From Basidiobolus meristosporus CBS 931.73 (lineage: Eukaryota > Basidiobolomycota > Basidiobolomycetes > Basidiobolales > Basidiobolaceae): DNA of 56,859 bases. The stretch is taken from the NCBI GenBank assembly GCA_002104905.1, contig MCFE01000571.1, positions 1 through 56,859 on the forward strand. Direction: 5' to 3'. Every line of letters begins with the position of its first letter. Position 1 is the stretch's first letter. Shown here piece after piece: positions 32,317 to 44,940 of this stretch. The notes under the pieces are model-generated. The model worked only from the letters and a program-made list of their open reading frames with translations, did no database searches and was not told the DNA's origin. Both the position numbers and the translations under genes were made by a program.

Positions 32317-35300
32317 ATGTCGGACAATCAAGAATGGAAGAATGCCATGCAGCAAATCCTGGCCCAACAGCAACAGTTACTCCAGGTCCTCAGCCAACAG
32401 CAACAAGGAATGACTACCATGGCTCAGAGCTAGCAGAGCCCTGTTAAGAGCAATTATAGTGTGAAGGTCAACCAGTACCATGGCAGAGTCAATGAAAACC
32501 TGGGAACTTGGCTCTTTCAGATTGAAGAAGCTCTTAAAGCTAAAGGAATTGCTCCAGAAAGCAAGTTGTTTTGTGCAGCTTCTTACCTGGCAGATGCAAC
32601 CTTACAGTGGTACCACAATAAGATCAGGTCAGCCACTATGATGGGATGCTCTACAATCTCTACCTGGAATGAGTTTGTGTCAGAAATTCAGGATGCTTTT
32701 GAGCCTCCACACTAGCAGACACTAATAAGAAGGAAGTTAAATACACTCAGACAAAAAGGAATGGTGCAAGAATACATCCATGAGTACAGATGTCTACTTG
32801 GACAAGTTGAAAGAATGGACCCCCTGGCTCAAGTTAAATACTTTACTGAGGGGTTGAAAGAAAGAATTTGCAAGGAAGTGAATTATTGAAGACATCAGAC
32901 TTTTGAAGAAGCCATCAAGATTGCCATTGACTATGACTCAGCTATGTTTGGAGTTGGGAAGCCTACAGTGACTAACAAGAAAGGGTGTAATCATTATGAA
33001 AGAAGACAGTCAGAAGCAGTACCAATAGAAATAGACGCTATGCAGAAGAATCCTACCTCAGTAGAATGAAAGAAGAAAGGACTTTGCTTCAATTGCCACC
33101 AGCAAGGATATATTGCAAAGTACTGCCCCAAGAGAAGAAATGGACACCAGCCATTGAGAACCTTTAACCGTATTGAGGCCATGGAGCATAGTTACATGGA
33201 GGATGAGCTTGAAGAAGACTCAGAACTCACCTTCCACATAACAGAAGAATACCTATCTCAGATGACCTCAAACTCAGGAAAGCTATTATACTTGAATGGA
33301 GTAATCAATGGAGTACCTGTCAAGATCATGATTGACTCAGGAGCATTGCATGAGTATGTGTCAGAGCAATTTGCTCCAAAAGCTGGAATCAACTCAGAAC
33401 CTACCAAATCAACTTCAGTCTCAACAGCTGATGGGAACTCTCACATAATCAACCATATTACTCAGCCAGTAAGAATGAAGATCAATGACTTTGAAGAAGA
33501 CCTTCAGGCTTATATATTTGGTAACTGCAAGTTTGACCTTGTACTTGAAAAAACCTGGCTATTTTGCCGTAATGCATCAATCAACTGGAGAACTAATGCT
33601 ACTCAGATCCAAAAAGACAACAAGACCTATGAGCTATTACCTGCCAGGCTGGATTTCAACTTGGTCAATTCCAGTATGGGTGAGACAAGTGAACTTAGCA
33701 AGACCAAGTTCTGTAGAGCGCTTAGTAAAGGTACCCATATGTTCCTCATGGCAGTATTACAGGAGGATTCCACTACCCCAGCACCCCAGCAGGTCCAGGC
33801 TCTCTTGAAGAAATATTCAGATGTGTTTCTAGATGAGCTTGTAAGCTTACCACCAGCCAGAGATGTGGATCATGCCAATGACACAGGAGATAGCCCTCCA
33901 GTGCGCAAGATAGCTTACAGAATGAGTCCATTGGAATTGGAGGAAATGAAGAGACAAATTGATCAGCTATTGGAGCAAGGATACATCAGACCCAGCAAGT
34001 CACCTTGGGTGCACCAGTGCTTTTTGTGAAAAAGAAGGATGGAACACTTAGGATGTGCATTGACTACAGAGCCCTGAACTCAGTTACCGTCAAGAATAAG
34101 TACCCCATACCTCAGATTGATGAGCTTTTGGACCAACTTAATGGAGCTACTATTTTCAGCAAGATTGACCTCATGTCAGAGTACAACCAGATTAAGGTGA
34201 AGCCAGAAGACATCCCAAAGACAGCATTCAGGACCAGATATGGACATTACAAGTACTTAGTCATGAGTTTTGGCCTCACCATGCCCCTGCAACTTTCATG
34301 ACCCTGATGCAGACTGTCTTCCAGGAGTACTTAGACAAGTTTGTCATAATCTACCTAGATGATATACTGATATATTAGCAAGACAGAAGAGGATCACTTG
34401 ATGCACATTGAAAAGGTCTTGAAGAAGTTAATAGAGAACAAACTCTATGGCAAGCTAGCCAAGTGCAAATTCTCCAAGGAACACGTTGAATTTCTGGGAC
34501 ACATAGTGACTAGCACAGGAGTAACCTTAGATCCTAACAAGGTGGAGGTAATTAAGAATCTGAAGCAGCCCCATAGCATATCAGAGCTCAGATCATTCCT
34601 TAGAATGGTTTCCTATTATTGAAGATTTGTAGTACACGATGAAGCACTCTACCAAATTGTTGATGGAAGCCCTATTGCCTATTGCCCTTATGTTTCTTGC
34701 CTGGATTTGATACATAAGCTACACAATGGATATGGACATCTTGGAATTGACAGAACCTATAGTCTTATGAAAGCCAAAGCATGGTGGCCCATAATGAAAC
34801 AAGACATTGAGAAGCTAGTGAAAACATGCCCAAATTGCCAAAACAACCAATGCCAATCACAGAGAATTGCCTAACTCTTTCCCTTGGAGCCTGTAAGTCC
34901 ATTTGAAAGATGGGGAATTGACTTTATTGGAAGACTGCCAACTACCAGGAAATGCAACTGTTGGATCCTAGTAGCAATTGACCATGCCACTAAATGGCCA
35001 GTTGCTAAAGCTGTACCAATAGCCGGTGAACAAGAAGTTGCAAGTTTCATTTACCATGAGATCCTGATGAAGTTTGGATGCCCTGTGGAGATCTTATCCA
35101 ATAGAGGAGCAAACTTTATGGCAATGACATTAGAGGCTTACCTGGAAATTCAGCAGATCAGACACTTGAAAGCCTTGGCATATGACCCCAGAACTAATGG
35201 AGTCACTGAGCGGTTTAATGGATTATTTGGAAAAATGCGGACCAAGTATGCAAATGGAGTTGTCAGTAAATGGGATGAGTATATAGACCAAGCACTCTTT

Positions 35301-35747
35301 GCATGCAGAGTCAGAGTACACAACACCACCCAGCAATCACCATTTTACTTAGTGTATGGATGGGAACCAAGAATTCCAGGAGATCTCACACAACCAAAGC
35401 TTACAGACACCTTAGAAGATGAACTCAGTCAGCCAAGTAGACACCAGCAACTGGAACAAAGACGTCAAGAGGCACAGACCAAAGTATCTCAAAGTGCAGA
35501 AAAGATGAAGCAGAGATCTGATAAGACTATAGCACCAGAAGCATTGACAGTTGGGAACTTTGTATTGCTCAGAAACAACACTTGGAAGAAGTTTGAGCCA
35601 CAATGGATAGGACCATTCAAGATCATCAGAGAATGTCCATTTGCAACTTACCAACTGGTGGACAAACAAGGCAATATCCGGGAAGACTTAGTGCATAGGG
35701 ACAGACTCAAGCTTGCAAGACTTGCTGATAATACTGAACCATCATGA
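32317..35747 (+). pseudogene. Gypsy B gag-pol pseudogene
   Basis: Same order as gypsy A. Gag starts MSDNQEW at 32317, with stops at 32431 and 32713 (TAG where A has CCG and CAG), 32887 (TGA) and 33067 (TGA). The protease has [10 protein letters not shown] (33154-34029 frame). Single-base indels near 34008, 34282 and 34376 break the reverse transcriptase. About 654 bp encoding the C-terminal reverse transcriptase and the RNase H are missing at 34628, precisely between two ATTTGT repeats of the intact form. The integrase is open at 34884-35747 ([23 protein letters not shown]), again with Asn at the second catalytic position. Confidence 0.88.
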
Positions 35748-35805
35748 TATTGGTATCATAAGAAAAGAGATTCAGGAGAACCCTCTCAACTTTAGTAGGG
35801 GTGAA

Positions 35806-36173
35806 TGTTATGATCTGCTGCTTGAATGTTTAAGTTAGATTGGCTTTTAGTCAAATCAATTAGTATATGTTTAGGTTATCATTATATCAGTATTATCTAT
35901 CAAATTGGTAGCATTAGTCAGCAAATAAATCAGCAGATCCTTATCAGACAGAAATAGATATATTAAGTAGAATCTTATTGGGTGATGATGATGCAATCAA
36001 ATGAGTCATCAGCCACAACCTACATTAGGATATGTAATTAGTCAGCAATTGATATGGCAAAATTGTATATAAGGAGCTGCTGGAACCTCAATAAAGATCA
36101 GTTCAAGTTTTAGTGAATACAATACTAGCTAAGCTCCCTATTTCTCTACAACTCTTATACCAAGACTTGTACA
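35806..36173 (+). repeat. 3' LTR of gypsy B
   Basis: TGTTATGATCTGCTG...CTTGTACA, preceded by the polypurine tract TTTAGTAGGGGTGAA. It is clearly more diverged from its partner than the LTRs of gypsy A are from each other, so this insertion is older. Confidence 0.85.
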
Positions 36174-37158
36174 AAGCTACACTCTAGCAAGCCAGATGAG
36201 TTTGCAGAGAAAGGCATTTCATCTGCCAGAGCCTCCTCATCCTCCATTGCTGATGGAGTGGAGATCCCACTGACAGACAAAGTAGCAATGTCAAGAACTG
36301 AAAAGGCTATCATGATGCCTTCAGTGGAATATTAGAACATGAATAGGTGCATCAAGAGGTTGCAGCACTTCTTCAAGAGCAGTGGTTAAGAAAATGCACC
36401 TGAATATTGCAAAGACCTGTTTCAAAGACTGGCAGATGATGAGCCAGACCTTGCAGTGCTGGCTGAAGACTAGGATGCATGGGAACCAGTGAATAAACAA
36501 TGGCACAAAGACATAGGGTTCCCACCAACGTCATGGAAACAGAGCATTACATTAGAAATACTTATTGAGTAATAGATCCTGATGGAGTTACTTGCTGAGT
36601 GTGGGGTTGGGCTTAATGTCAGTGTAGGGGATGGGGACTAGTGTAGGTCAATACAATTGGCAATTGATGTACAACCAAAGTTTCAACAGAAATAAATAGA
36701 TTTGCATGCATGAAAAATAAGAGAAATATGTGAGTCAAGTAGCAAAGAGTATGAAAAAGAGGCAATAACCATATGTATGGTTCAACAGAATTGGCAATTG
36801 GGGTACATCTGAAGTTTCAATGGAAGTATATCTATTTGTATGGGTGAAAAGTAAGAGAATTAGCGCCGTCAGGAAGTAAGGAGTATGAAAGAGAGGCAAT
36901 AGCCAATCAATGTGCACAAACATAGGAGGTGACTGAGTCTCTGGGATCAGAAGGTAAGAACAGTTGCAGAGAACCAATCTAAAGCCACTTTTGTAATGTT
37001 GTGCTGGGAAATTTGACCAAGTTTTTTATGAGATCTGGGGTGCAATTATTTCTTGATGGTCTTTGCATGGTGTCCTGATGGAATCAATACTTAATAGTTA
37101 TGGGGCTTAGATTCTGTGATAACCTATTGACAGGATCATCACAATAGTTTTCATAGGG

Positions 37159-38733
37159 TGCTCCATTGATTTTGGTCTCCATACTGGACACATTCAAACA
37201 AGGATGCATGTAATCAACTGCTGAGCCCTCCTGGCTTGTTGCATGCTTACCTTTGATAGGTATCACATTTGTTGAGATATATTCAGACCTGGTACAAGCT
37301 TCAAGAGAACCAGAAGTAGAATTCCCAATCAAAGAACTTCTCTGAGAAATCTGCAAATATCTCAAACCACATTTCCAAGAAGGAACCAACCTGAAGGTAT
37401 ATGAACAGATTAAATACACCAGCCAGTTAGCCTGTGCAATCCACCAAGTTGCTGTGTTACAACTGTAACAGTGGTTCAGTATAGGACAACTCAGGAGCCA
37501 GAATAAAGTCCAACTCTAAGAAACCAAAGAAACCACTCCAAACTCTGTAGAATCTATGAGTGAAGTACAAAAATGCCTTGATTGAGCCACAGTCTCCACA
37601 GTATTACTACAATACATCTCAGAACAAGCAAAAACTTGTTATTGACATTGGATGACTGCCAACCAAGTGTATGCTCTCTTCAAAGAGCGCCTGGTGTCAT
37701 GTTGAATGTGACAGAGACAAGCCTCAACAGCATTTGGAAGATAATGAAGGAAGACTTCATTGCGTTATTGCATCTCTTCTTGTTCTCCAATCCACCTAAG
37801 GAACTAACCTAGAGCCCTAGGGCTAGCCAATTATTTGGGCTCCGTGGCAAACATCCCTCAAACAATCCAAGCCACACCCCACTCAGCTGCCAAATGGTAT
37901 CAGGTACCCACTCACAATTCCTGTGTAAGGTACAACCAGCAATGGTACTATGGTGACTCCACATGCTCTGTAAACAAAATCAACCTTGGAAAGGCAAGTC
38001 AGTCATAGAAAGGACAAAGCTCCATCTTTACCCCTGGGATATGTGAGTACTAAATGTAGTACAAGTCTTTGCCCTAGAGTCCCCCTAAAGTCCTACCTGA
38101 AGTCTCCCTAATATCCTCCCTATGAGTCCTTTGTATATCCTTCCTCCTGTTCTGGTCCTTACCTAATTAGAATTCTTACAATAACAGAAAGGTGCTCATA
38201 CCCCTATTTTATAACACATTGTTAATTATACAAGCTCCTCTCTGTGAGATATATATATTCAATTGACACAAGTTGAAGGGGAGAAACTTTCAATGTAGTG
38301 AACATAAGTCTTGGTTGACTTGCTACCTTCCATTGGAAGCTATTCTGAGCCAAGCGGTACTGACTTGACCTACAAGTTCTCCCAACTACCAAGTTCAGTC
38401 AGTAATAAGCCATGCAGTCAACTTGTATCTCTCCACATTCACATAGCTAGTAGCTCTTCAGGAAGGTCCAATTTGCAAGATCACTTTGTATATAGTGAGA
38501 GCATGATCTCTTTGATGCTGTAGGGGGTTTCTTGCTAGCCACAATGGCCTCAGGTACTTAATAGGCTCTGCAGAAAAGCTCCCACCTCTTGATGAAAGCT
38601 TTAACCTGGATTCCATTCAAGTAAGGAGTCCCTTGCATTCCTAGTTAAGGTAGATTCATAGTCTTGATAAGATCTCTTACTTGAGTCTGCTAGGGGCAGT
38701 TCTGTCAAACCCTCCCCCATGTTGGGTGCCAAA
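37159..38733 (-). other. Possible internal region of the LTR element with Z LTRs
   Basis: Lies directly after a Z LTR on the minus strand. The junction reads TTTGGCACCCAACATGGG, which looks like a primer-binding site (TGGCACCC...). Further along the minus strand near 38610-38550, GIQVKAFIKRWELFCRAY resembles a capsid-type Gag helix region. The open frame 37084-37419 is not recognised. The region is stop-rich and no pol domain is seen. Confidence 0.4.
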
Positions 38734-39677
38734 TATGAGGTAGTATAGAGGTACTCAAGGGAGAAGCTACACATATTAAGTTGTGTGAGGCATCAGATGG
38801 GTGCAACAACCTGTGGGTCTAAATATCTGGTGTCTTTGTCAATATGTCACTATGGTAAAAGCTCCTACTTCTGTAGCTTTCTAGGTGTTCCAAGTATATC
38901 CAAAGGCTTTGTATGTCTTGTGCACTACCCTGCAAAGCTCCTTGATGGCAGGTCTGATGTGTAACTGTTGAAGGTAGGTGCAGTGATCAACTACTAATCT
39001 ATATGGGAGAGTTGTTATTGGTAGAAGGGATGATTTATTGATTAGTGATTGACTTCCCTTAAATACTTTTCCTGATTGCCATGTGATTACTAATGACAAG
39101 GTTATAGAAGATTCCAGACATCAGTGCTATTCTTGAAGACATCACTATGAGCTAAAAATTTGCCAGGAATGTCCTGGAAGGTTCTAAAAGGCACAGCACA
39201 TACAACCAGTCAGGGATCAGTAGTTGGAAACCTGTGGAACATAGAAATGCCATGTATGGTATTGTAGAGTACCAGATGGCATCACTGTATGCCAAAAATT
39301 TCCAAGAAGGTTCAGGAAGGTTCTAAAAGGCTTAACATATCCAACCATTGAGGGATCAGTAGTCTGAAATCTGTGTAGCATAGAGATAGCATGTATGATA
39401 TTAAAATAGTAGGGATGGTTATACAGACTTAGATCATGTGTCACAGGTACTGATATGTGTACTTGCCTAATGTAGTTACTTATACTGATCACAAAGCTGA
39501 ATAACATCTGGGAAAACTAATCCTAATAGCTATTCAGGGTAAACATCAAATGAGGATAATGCTAATAACATGGGCAAAGTAGAATATGATAATGTTGTTA
39601 AGATAAAATATGGATAAGTGCACCACATTTTCTATGTAGATAACCTTATCTGTGGGAGGTATGTTTACCCTACCACA
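38734..39677 (-). repeat. Z-family LTR (minus), with internal duplication
   Basis: Decayed TGTGGTGG end at 38734 (TATGAGGTAGTATAGAGG) and TTACCCTACCACA end at 39677. It matches 54260-54892 and the Z LTR in gypsy C. A block of at least 100 bp is present twice with a 139-bp offset ('ttctaaaagg' at 39182 and 39321). Its right flank CTGTACAG is R1 sequence. Confidence 0.6.
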
Positions 39678-40093
39678 CTGTACAGTCTTTGAAGCACTAC
39701 AGCAGTGCACAAAGATAAAGCCCACAAAGAAACCTTTCAGCATGGGAGGAAGACACTGTGGTGCCCTATGAGAAATTATTGTGATGATCCTGTCAAAATG
39801 CCATCACATACCCTAAGTCCTGTGACTATTAGGTATTGATTCCATCAAGACACTGCTCAGAGACCCTCAAAAATAATTGCACCCTAGATATCATACAAAA
39901 CCTGGTCAAACTTCTTCATCACAAAAATACAAAAGTGGCTTCTGATTGATTCTCTGCCAATTTTCTCACTTTCCAACACCAGAGACTCAGTAACCTCCTA
40001 CATTGGTGTACATTGATTGGCTATTGCCTCCTTTTTGCACTCCTTATTACCTGACTCAACCATTTCTCTTATTTTTCATGCATTCAAATTGAT

Positions 40094-42155
40094 TTATTCC
40101 TGTTGAAACTTCAGTTGTACCTCAGTTGCTAATGTATTGAACTATTCAATTCCCTATAACCTACACCAACAATTAGCCCAACCTCACACTCAACAAGTAA
40201 CGCCAGTAAGATCCACCACTCATTAAGTATTTCTGCTGTAATGCTCTGTTTCTACATACTTGGCAGGAGCTCTGCAGCTTTATGCCATTGTTTATTCACT
40301 AGTTTCCATACATCCTGGTCTTCAGCCAGCTCTACAAAGTTTAGCTCCTCATCTGCCAGTCTTTGCAATAAGTCCTTGCAGTATCCAGGTGCATTTTCTT
40401 GATCACTGCTTTTGAAAAAATGCTGCAACCTCTTGGTGTGCCTATTAATGTTTCTAAATTCCACTATAGGCAAAGTGATAGTCTTTTGAGTACTTGATAT
40501 TGCCACTTTGTCTGTCAGTGAGATCTCCACTCTGTCAGCAATGGAGGATGAGGAGGCTCTGGTGGATGAAATGCCTTTCTCTGCAAACTCATCTAGCTTA
40601 CAGAAGTGTAGCTCAACTGGCTGTGCTTCCAACTCTTATGAAAACAGCTGTTTTCTTGTTGGTAATTCTTCTTAGCTATGATGGTGTTCAGTTTGTTTCA
40701 GGCTTACAGTGTTAATTGGCAAGAACTGCAGCTTTTCTCTTATGCTCCCTGTCTCTGGCTTAGGTAGACTTTTTTCCCTTTACCTTTTCCTTTATCACTG
40801 TCAGGTCTTTCACTGCTACATTGTCTGAATGCTTCTTGTATTGAATTGTGTTTTTTCCATAATGAATGCTGCTCTAATGTATCTGTTTTGGCCTGCTTGT
40901 TCCTTGCTTGTACTCTGCAGGCAACCCAACACCTCTTTCCTGCTTGATTTGAGCTCTCAGCCTGTGCTGTGACAGGCTCCTGAGGTGGCCACTTGCTTCC
41001 ATCATTGCCAGGTCCCTTACTGCTACTTTAACTGGGTTCTTCTCAGGTAAACCTACACTTTTTCCTTTGTAAATGTTGTGCTGGTGCATATGTGTCTGCC
41101 TGCTTTTTGCTTATTTGCACTCTTCCTGCTACCTGATGCCTCTTTGATGCTTGATAGGAGCTTTTGGCCCTGCTTGTAATGGGCTCTCAAGGAAGCCACT
41201 AGTTTTAGCCATTGCACCCATGCTCCTCTGCCTTTAATAGTCTCAGCTTTTCTTGAGATAGTTTCCTAACATACCTATACTGGCCAAAAAAAGTGTGCTG
41301 GTTTCAATTGGGAATAATGCTCATGAAGATAGTTAAGCACATTCTGCATGGCCATGAGTTTCTGATGGTCCCATTATATGCTGGCCTTGAGGTGTTGGCA
41401 TGCTGGACTTTTAATAGCCTATTGAATATTAGGTCATTCTTCATCATTGCACTCAACGCTTCACAGATCTTCAATATCATTTGATTCTTAGACATTGGTA
41501 TAAACCCCACATTTGTGCCCTTCTATGGTGTGAGAGGTTTTCTGCAGGCATTATCATTGGGCACTATTGTTGTGCCTCAAAGACTGTACAATATTCCTTG
41601 ACTGTTACATTGGGAAGTGGCTCAATTCTTGGCAGTGATGTTGAGCTACTTGAGTTCCTTCTTTGCAGCAAAGATACTGCTTTTCTAGCTAGGATATTGA
41701 TTGCTTTACACCTTTTGTCCACTCATCCTGTCTCTGGATTATTTCCTGATTTCCCTGGGTCATTGCATCTACCCTATCAGCCACTGCACCCAAATACCTC
41801 ATTAATGCTTTGGTATGCACTGACAACATACTTGCTAATATATGTGGTGGTGATGTTATGACAGCCACTTGCTGGTCTTCAACTGAAGGTACTGCTTTTG
41901 CTACATTCTCATTGGCCTCAGCAATATGGTCAGCTTGTAGCTCCACAGATATTCCCAGCTGCCTACTTGACTGAGAACCTGAGGAGCCCACATTGTTCCC
42001 TTCAGTGGGCACACTGTCCACAGGGCCTTTTTTGGTTGTAGCTGTGCTTGTTGCACTATATGTCAAAGCAAGCTGTTGTCCAACTGTTATTCTGCTGCAG
42101 TCAGCAGGGGGTTTGGTTGGGAACTAGACAACTTGGCTTTATTTTTTGACAGCAT
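40094..42155 (-). pseudogene. R1 accessory gene (copy ii), about 687 codons, frameshifted
   Basis: Starts at ATG 42155 (MLSKNKAKLSSSQPN) and ends after QLKFQQE at TAA 40094-40096. The span of 2062 bp nearly equals copy iii without its insertion (2065 bp). Order: Ser/Thr/Gln-rich N-terminus; predicted coiled coil (GAVADRVDAMTQGNQEIIQ and QDEWTKGVKQSIS, 41689-42066); KIKLTE-like middle; two 207-bp tandem repeats at about 40800-41210; C-terminal block RNINRHTKRLQHFFKS (40252-40632). The protein family is not recognised. By analogy with TnpA of En/Spm it could bind element ends, but that is inference. Confidence 0.7.
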
Positions 42156-42494
42156 ATATGTGGAAGGGAGTAAAACCAAAGGTGGAATTGTGTTACATAG
42201 ACACATGTATGTGGTGCCACAACTTTATTTGTAATGCCTACTATGGTGAGTCATCATAGAGTTTTACATTCATGTAGGTGCAATATTTCAAATACAAGAC
42301 TGTCTCAAACTGACATAAGTACTGACAGAAAGTAAAATAATAGTATTGTGTAGTTGAGTGTCAAACTGTTTGCCCCATGGACTAGACTAGTTTGATACAA
42401 TGCTGTAAGAGAAGAAAAAAAGACCATCCATTAAGCATGTGGAAAGCATAGGAAGTATTACAACAGTTACAGCCTTTGTTTTGTCACACAAGTC
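42156..42494. promoter_or_regulatory. Divergent intergenic region of CMC copy ii
   Basis: About 340 bp between the R1 start codon and the first transposase frame. The R1-proximal part is conserved in copies ii and iii ('ccacaactttattt', 'ttacattcatgtaggtgcaat'), which suggests a shared bidirectional promoter. No individual element can be assigned. Confidence 0.4.
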
Positions 42495-44940
42495 ATGTTT
42501 GATCACTCACCGGTCACTACAGTACCAATGATATCTTGCTGGCTACTTGATACTTTACTCACAGCATCTGGCTGTACTTGTCACCTTGCGCAAGCCAAGT
42601 CAGGAGAGTTTGTGATGCATTTAGGCTTACCCCAGCCTTCTCTATATGGCATGCAGAGTGATAGCTCTGAAGAAGCAGGCTCACTGATGGATTGTGAGCC
42701 TATCTTCCCAACACCAGTACCATGCATGAGCCCAGCAAAATCCCATATGCAATGAGACAACACTCACGGAAAATATACCAAGGATACTTTATGGAATTAA
42801 GTGAGCCCAGTAATCAATTTACTGGTGAATGATGTGATGTTGTGGCTAGAGGAGTGGAGTGATTCCACCAATGTCATAATGGGGGCTTTGAGGATTTACT
42901 ACTACTTTTTGCTAAAACCATCCTGGGATGCAACTTATCATATACATAGTATAAATGGAAAAGCATCATGCAGCTGGCAACATATGACCCAGAGACCGTC
43001 CTGATACCAGCATGTGCTTACTGTTGCATGGTGCTTACATCAGAAAATGCCACAACTGCAAGGTGTCCAACTTGTCAGGAATACCCCACCATTTGGGGAA
43101 AGCATTCTTCACACTCTTGATATATTCCAGGAATCACTGTCCAATCTGGATAGCTACCTGTATCCATTGCTGGATAAATTTTGTATGCTTTCCAGTGAGA
43201 TAACAATAAATGGCTGTTGTATAAAAGTACAAATAATTAGCTGCTTTGGATATACCCCAGCCATCAGATAGATAGCAGCCTTTCTGGGCACAATGGATGA
43301 TACTACTATCAAATGTGGGAGATACAGGGTACTCACACCATAACTCACATACTTTATTATTACCTAAACACCAACACCAAGAACATCTTTCCACAGAGAA
43401 AATGTACAGAAGTAAGCATGCAATTGCAGCAAGGCTGGCAAGCTCAAAGTCATTGGCCAGAATATGGAATTAATTGCAAACCAGAGATACTTAAAATAGA
43501 GGGTATCTGTTGGAGCAAAAGCATTCCACTGGGAGCAATGTGTTTGCTTCTCAACAATATCCCTATACTGATGACCAAGTTGTACATGGGGCATTTCAAA
43601 CTAAATGAGCCCTCTGAGATACTAGAAAAATTTGAAAGTGATGGCAACTTATTACAGAGTATCCACTAGACTACATACTTGTCATAGGCTCCAGTCAATA
43701 CTCATATGAATATTCAGCAATACAAGTGCAGGGACTGGATGAACTGGATTTGTATTTATTCAGGTGGCCTTCTGAAGCCATTTCTACCAAGAGTTCACTG
43801 AAAGCATTGGGAGTCATATATGGACACTGTAGGAATGCTTTTCCAGAAGTGCATCACCAATGCGAACTTGACACATCTACTGCTTTTGTGCAAAGAGTTT
43901 GTGAAGGGATTTGAGTGGCTATAAAACAAACATAAAGCTAATTGTGTAAATCTCTGCCGCTACTGTATTCATTTGCTACTCCATCTTGCTTGGTGTGTTG
44001 AGAATATTGGACCTTGCTTCACCTTTTGGGAGTTTCCTATTGGGTAGATGTTTGGGGAGATAGGTAGACAAGTCAGGTTGCAGCTATTACCACATCCCAA
44101 TCTCATAAAGAACAAGGATCTTCCTAGGAAGCAGATATGTGGGGAGATAGGAAGATGAATCAAGTTGCAGGTACTACCATACCCCAATCTCATCAAGAAT
44201 AATACCTTCTAGTCTGTTATGGATGTGATGAGCTGGCACATTGAGAACAGCCAGGAAGAGTTGGAAAATACTGAGGTCAGATGTGCACATGCAGACACCT
44301 ATGCCTATGGCATTAAGAAGCTAGGCAGCCCCAATGTGTAGGTAATCAGTTAAGTAATGCAAAGTTGGTTAGGTGCAACAAGCAACTGATTTTTTTGTAG
44401 GAAAATGCTACCAAGGTTGGTTGGATTTCTCTTGGCCACAAGTCAATTTCTACACCATTTGATACGGAATCCACACAAACAAGAGCCAGAACACATCTAT
44501 AAGGGGGCCTAGAATTTAGCAGGGAGTAGCAGTATACTGACTAAAACCAAGAAGTTCTTTACATATTCAGGAGGTACTCATAGCAGATGTGGCAAAACTA
44601 AGCATATGTTTGCAAGATGTATATGGCACCAGCAATGCAAGATAGATGGCAACTTTGCAAGCATCACACTGAAAAGCCATACAGTTGAGGTGATAGAAGT
44701 ATGTCAGCTGCTGAGGTGTGTGGGTCCATGGAGGTAGGTAAGCAGGAGGCCATAGCATATTTTGATTCAAACTATATGTGGGGTACCCATTATAGTAGCG
44801 GGTAAGCAAATAAAGAGAGGTGATTCTATAGTACAATACATGAATTGTGCAAAGGGACGTAGAAAAGGAAATACCACTTGGTAAATTAATACAGTAGCAT
44901 TATACAGAACTAGCTGTGGGCTGCCATACTGCTGTGATAA
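42495..44940 (+). pseudogene. Tnp2-like transposase of CMC copy ii
   Basis: Plus-strand remnant, frames at 42495-42755, 42801-43004, 43014-43271, 43313-43669 and 43726-43914. Recognisable segments: CAYCCMVLTS and CPTC (possible zinc site); SNLDSYLYPLLDKFCMLSS followed by GCCIKV and CFGYTPAIR (Tnp2 GD.PA pattern); SHWPEYGINCKPEILKIEGI, then SIPLGAMCLLL where Tnp2 has P.DxMHLL; and LFRWPSEAISTKSSLKALG toward the C-terminus. The expected Asp of DxMH is Gly here. Several frameshifts make this copy inactive. The best identification is the Tnp2/Transposase_21 family; other GHN-type DDE transposases are possible. Confidence 0.65.

Larger units (their letters stand above)
31891..36173 (+). mobile_element. 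Gypsy B, decayed Ty3/gypsy retrotransposon
   Basis: Plus-strand copy of the gypsy A family with LTRs at 31891-32258 and 35806-36173. Flanks GAGC (31887-31890) and AAGC (36174-36177) fit a 4-bp target duplication with one change, since the uninterrupted R1 copies read TTGAGCTACAC or TTGGGCTACAC. The coding region carries stops, frameshifts and a 0.65-kb deletion. Confidence 0.88.
31322..36700 (+). pseudogene. R1 accessory gene remnant (copy v), split by gypsy B
   Basis: 31322-31890 carries the tandem-repeat region ('gtagcagtgaa' anchors at 31478 and 31681, about 203 bp apart). 36174-36700 carries the C-terminal block with decayed WNINRHTKRLQHFF and EYCKDL segments broken by stops. The gypsy B insertion lies between, and the interrupted sequence is continuous in the R1 copies near 40600-40620, 46245-46270 and 53770. 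Confidence 0.65.
29101..37158 (+). mobile_element. CMC/CACTA-like element copy v, split by gypsy B
   Basis: Left end GATTAGTAAAAAACAATTTGG resembles the transposase-side terminus. Right end GATCATCACAATAGTTTTCATAGGG at 37158 is the complement of the R1-side terminus CCCTATGA... of copy ii. Transposase remnant on the minus strand (left), R1 remnant on the plus strand (right), so the genes diverge as in copy ii but the element lies in the opposite orientation. The R1 N-terminus and the intergenic region are deleted near 31260-31322. Target duplication not recoverable. Confidence 0.7.

Noticed and set aside
32431-33069. Alternative genetic code suggested by TAG at Gln and Glu positions of gypsy copies
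   Set aside because: Copy B also has TGA at Gln, Cys and Trp positions plus frameshifts. The intact copia K avoids all three stops, so ordinary decay explains it.
41304-42066. R1 as Gag of a retroelement
   Set aside because: No zinc knuckle, no protease or reverse transcriptase adjacent, and it lies inside 3-bp-duplication inverted termini with a Tnp2-like transposase.
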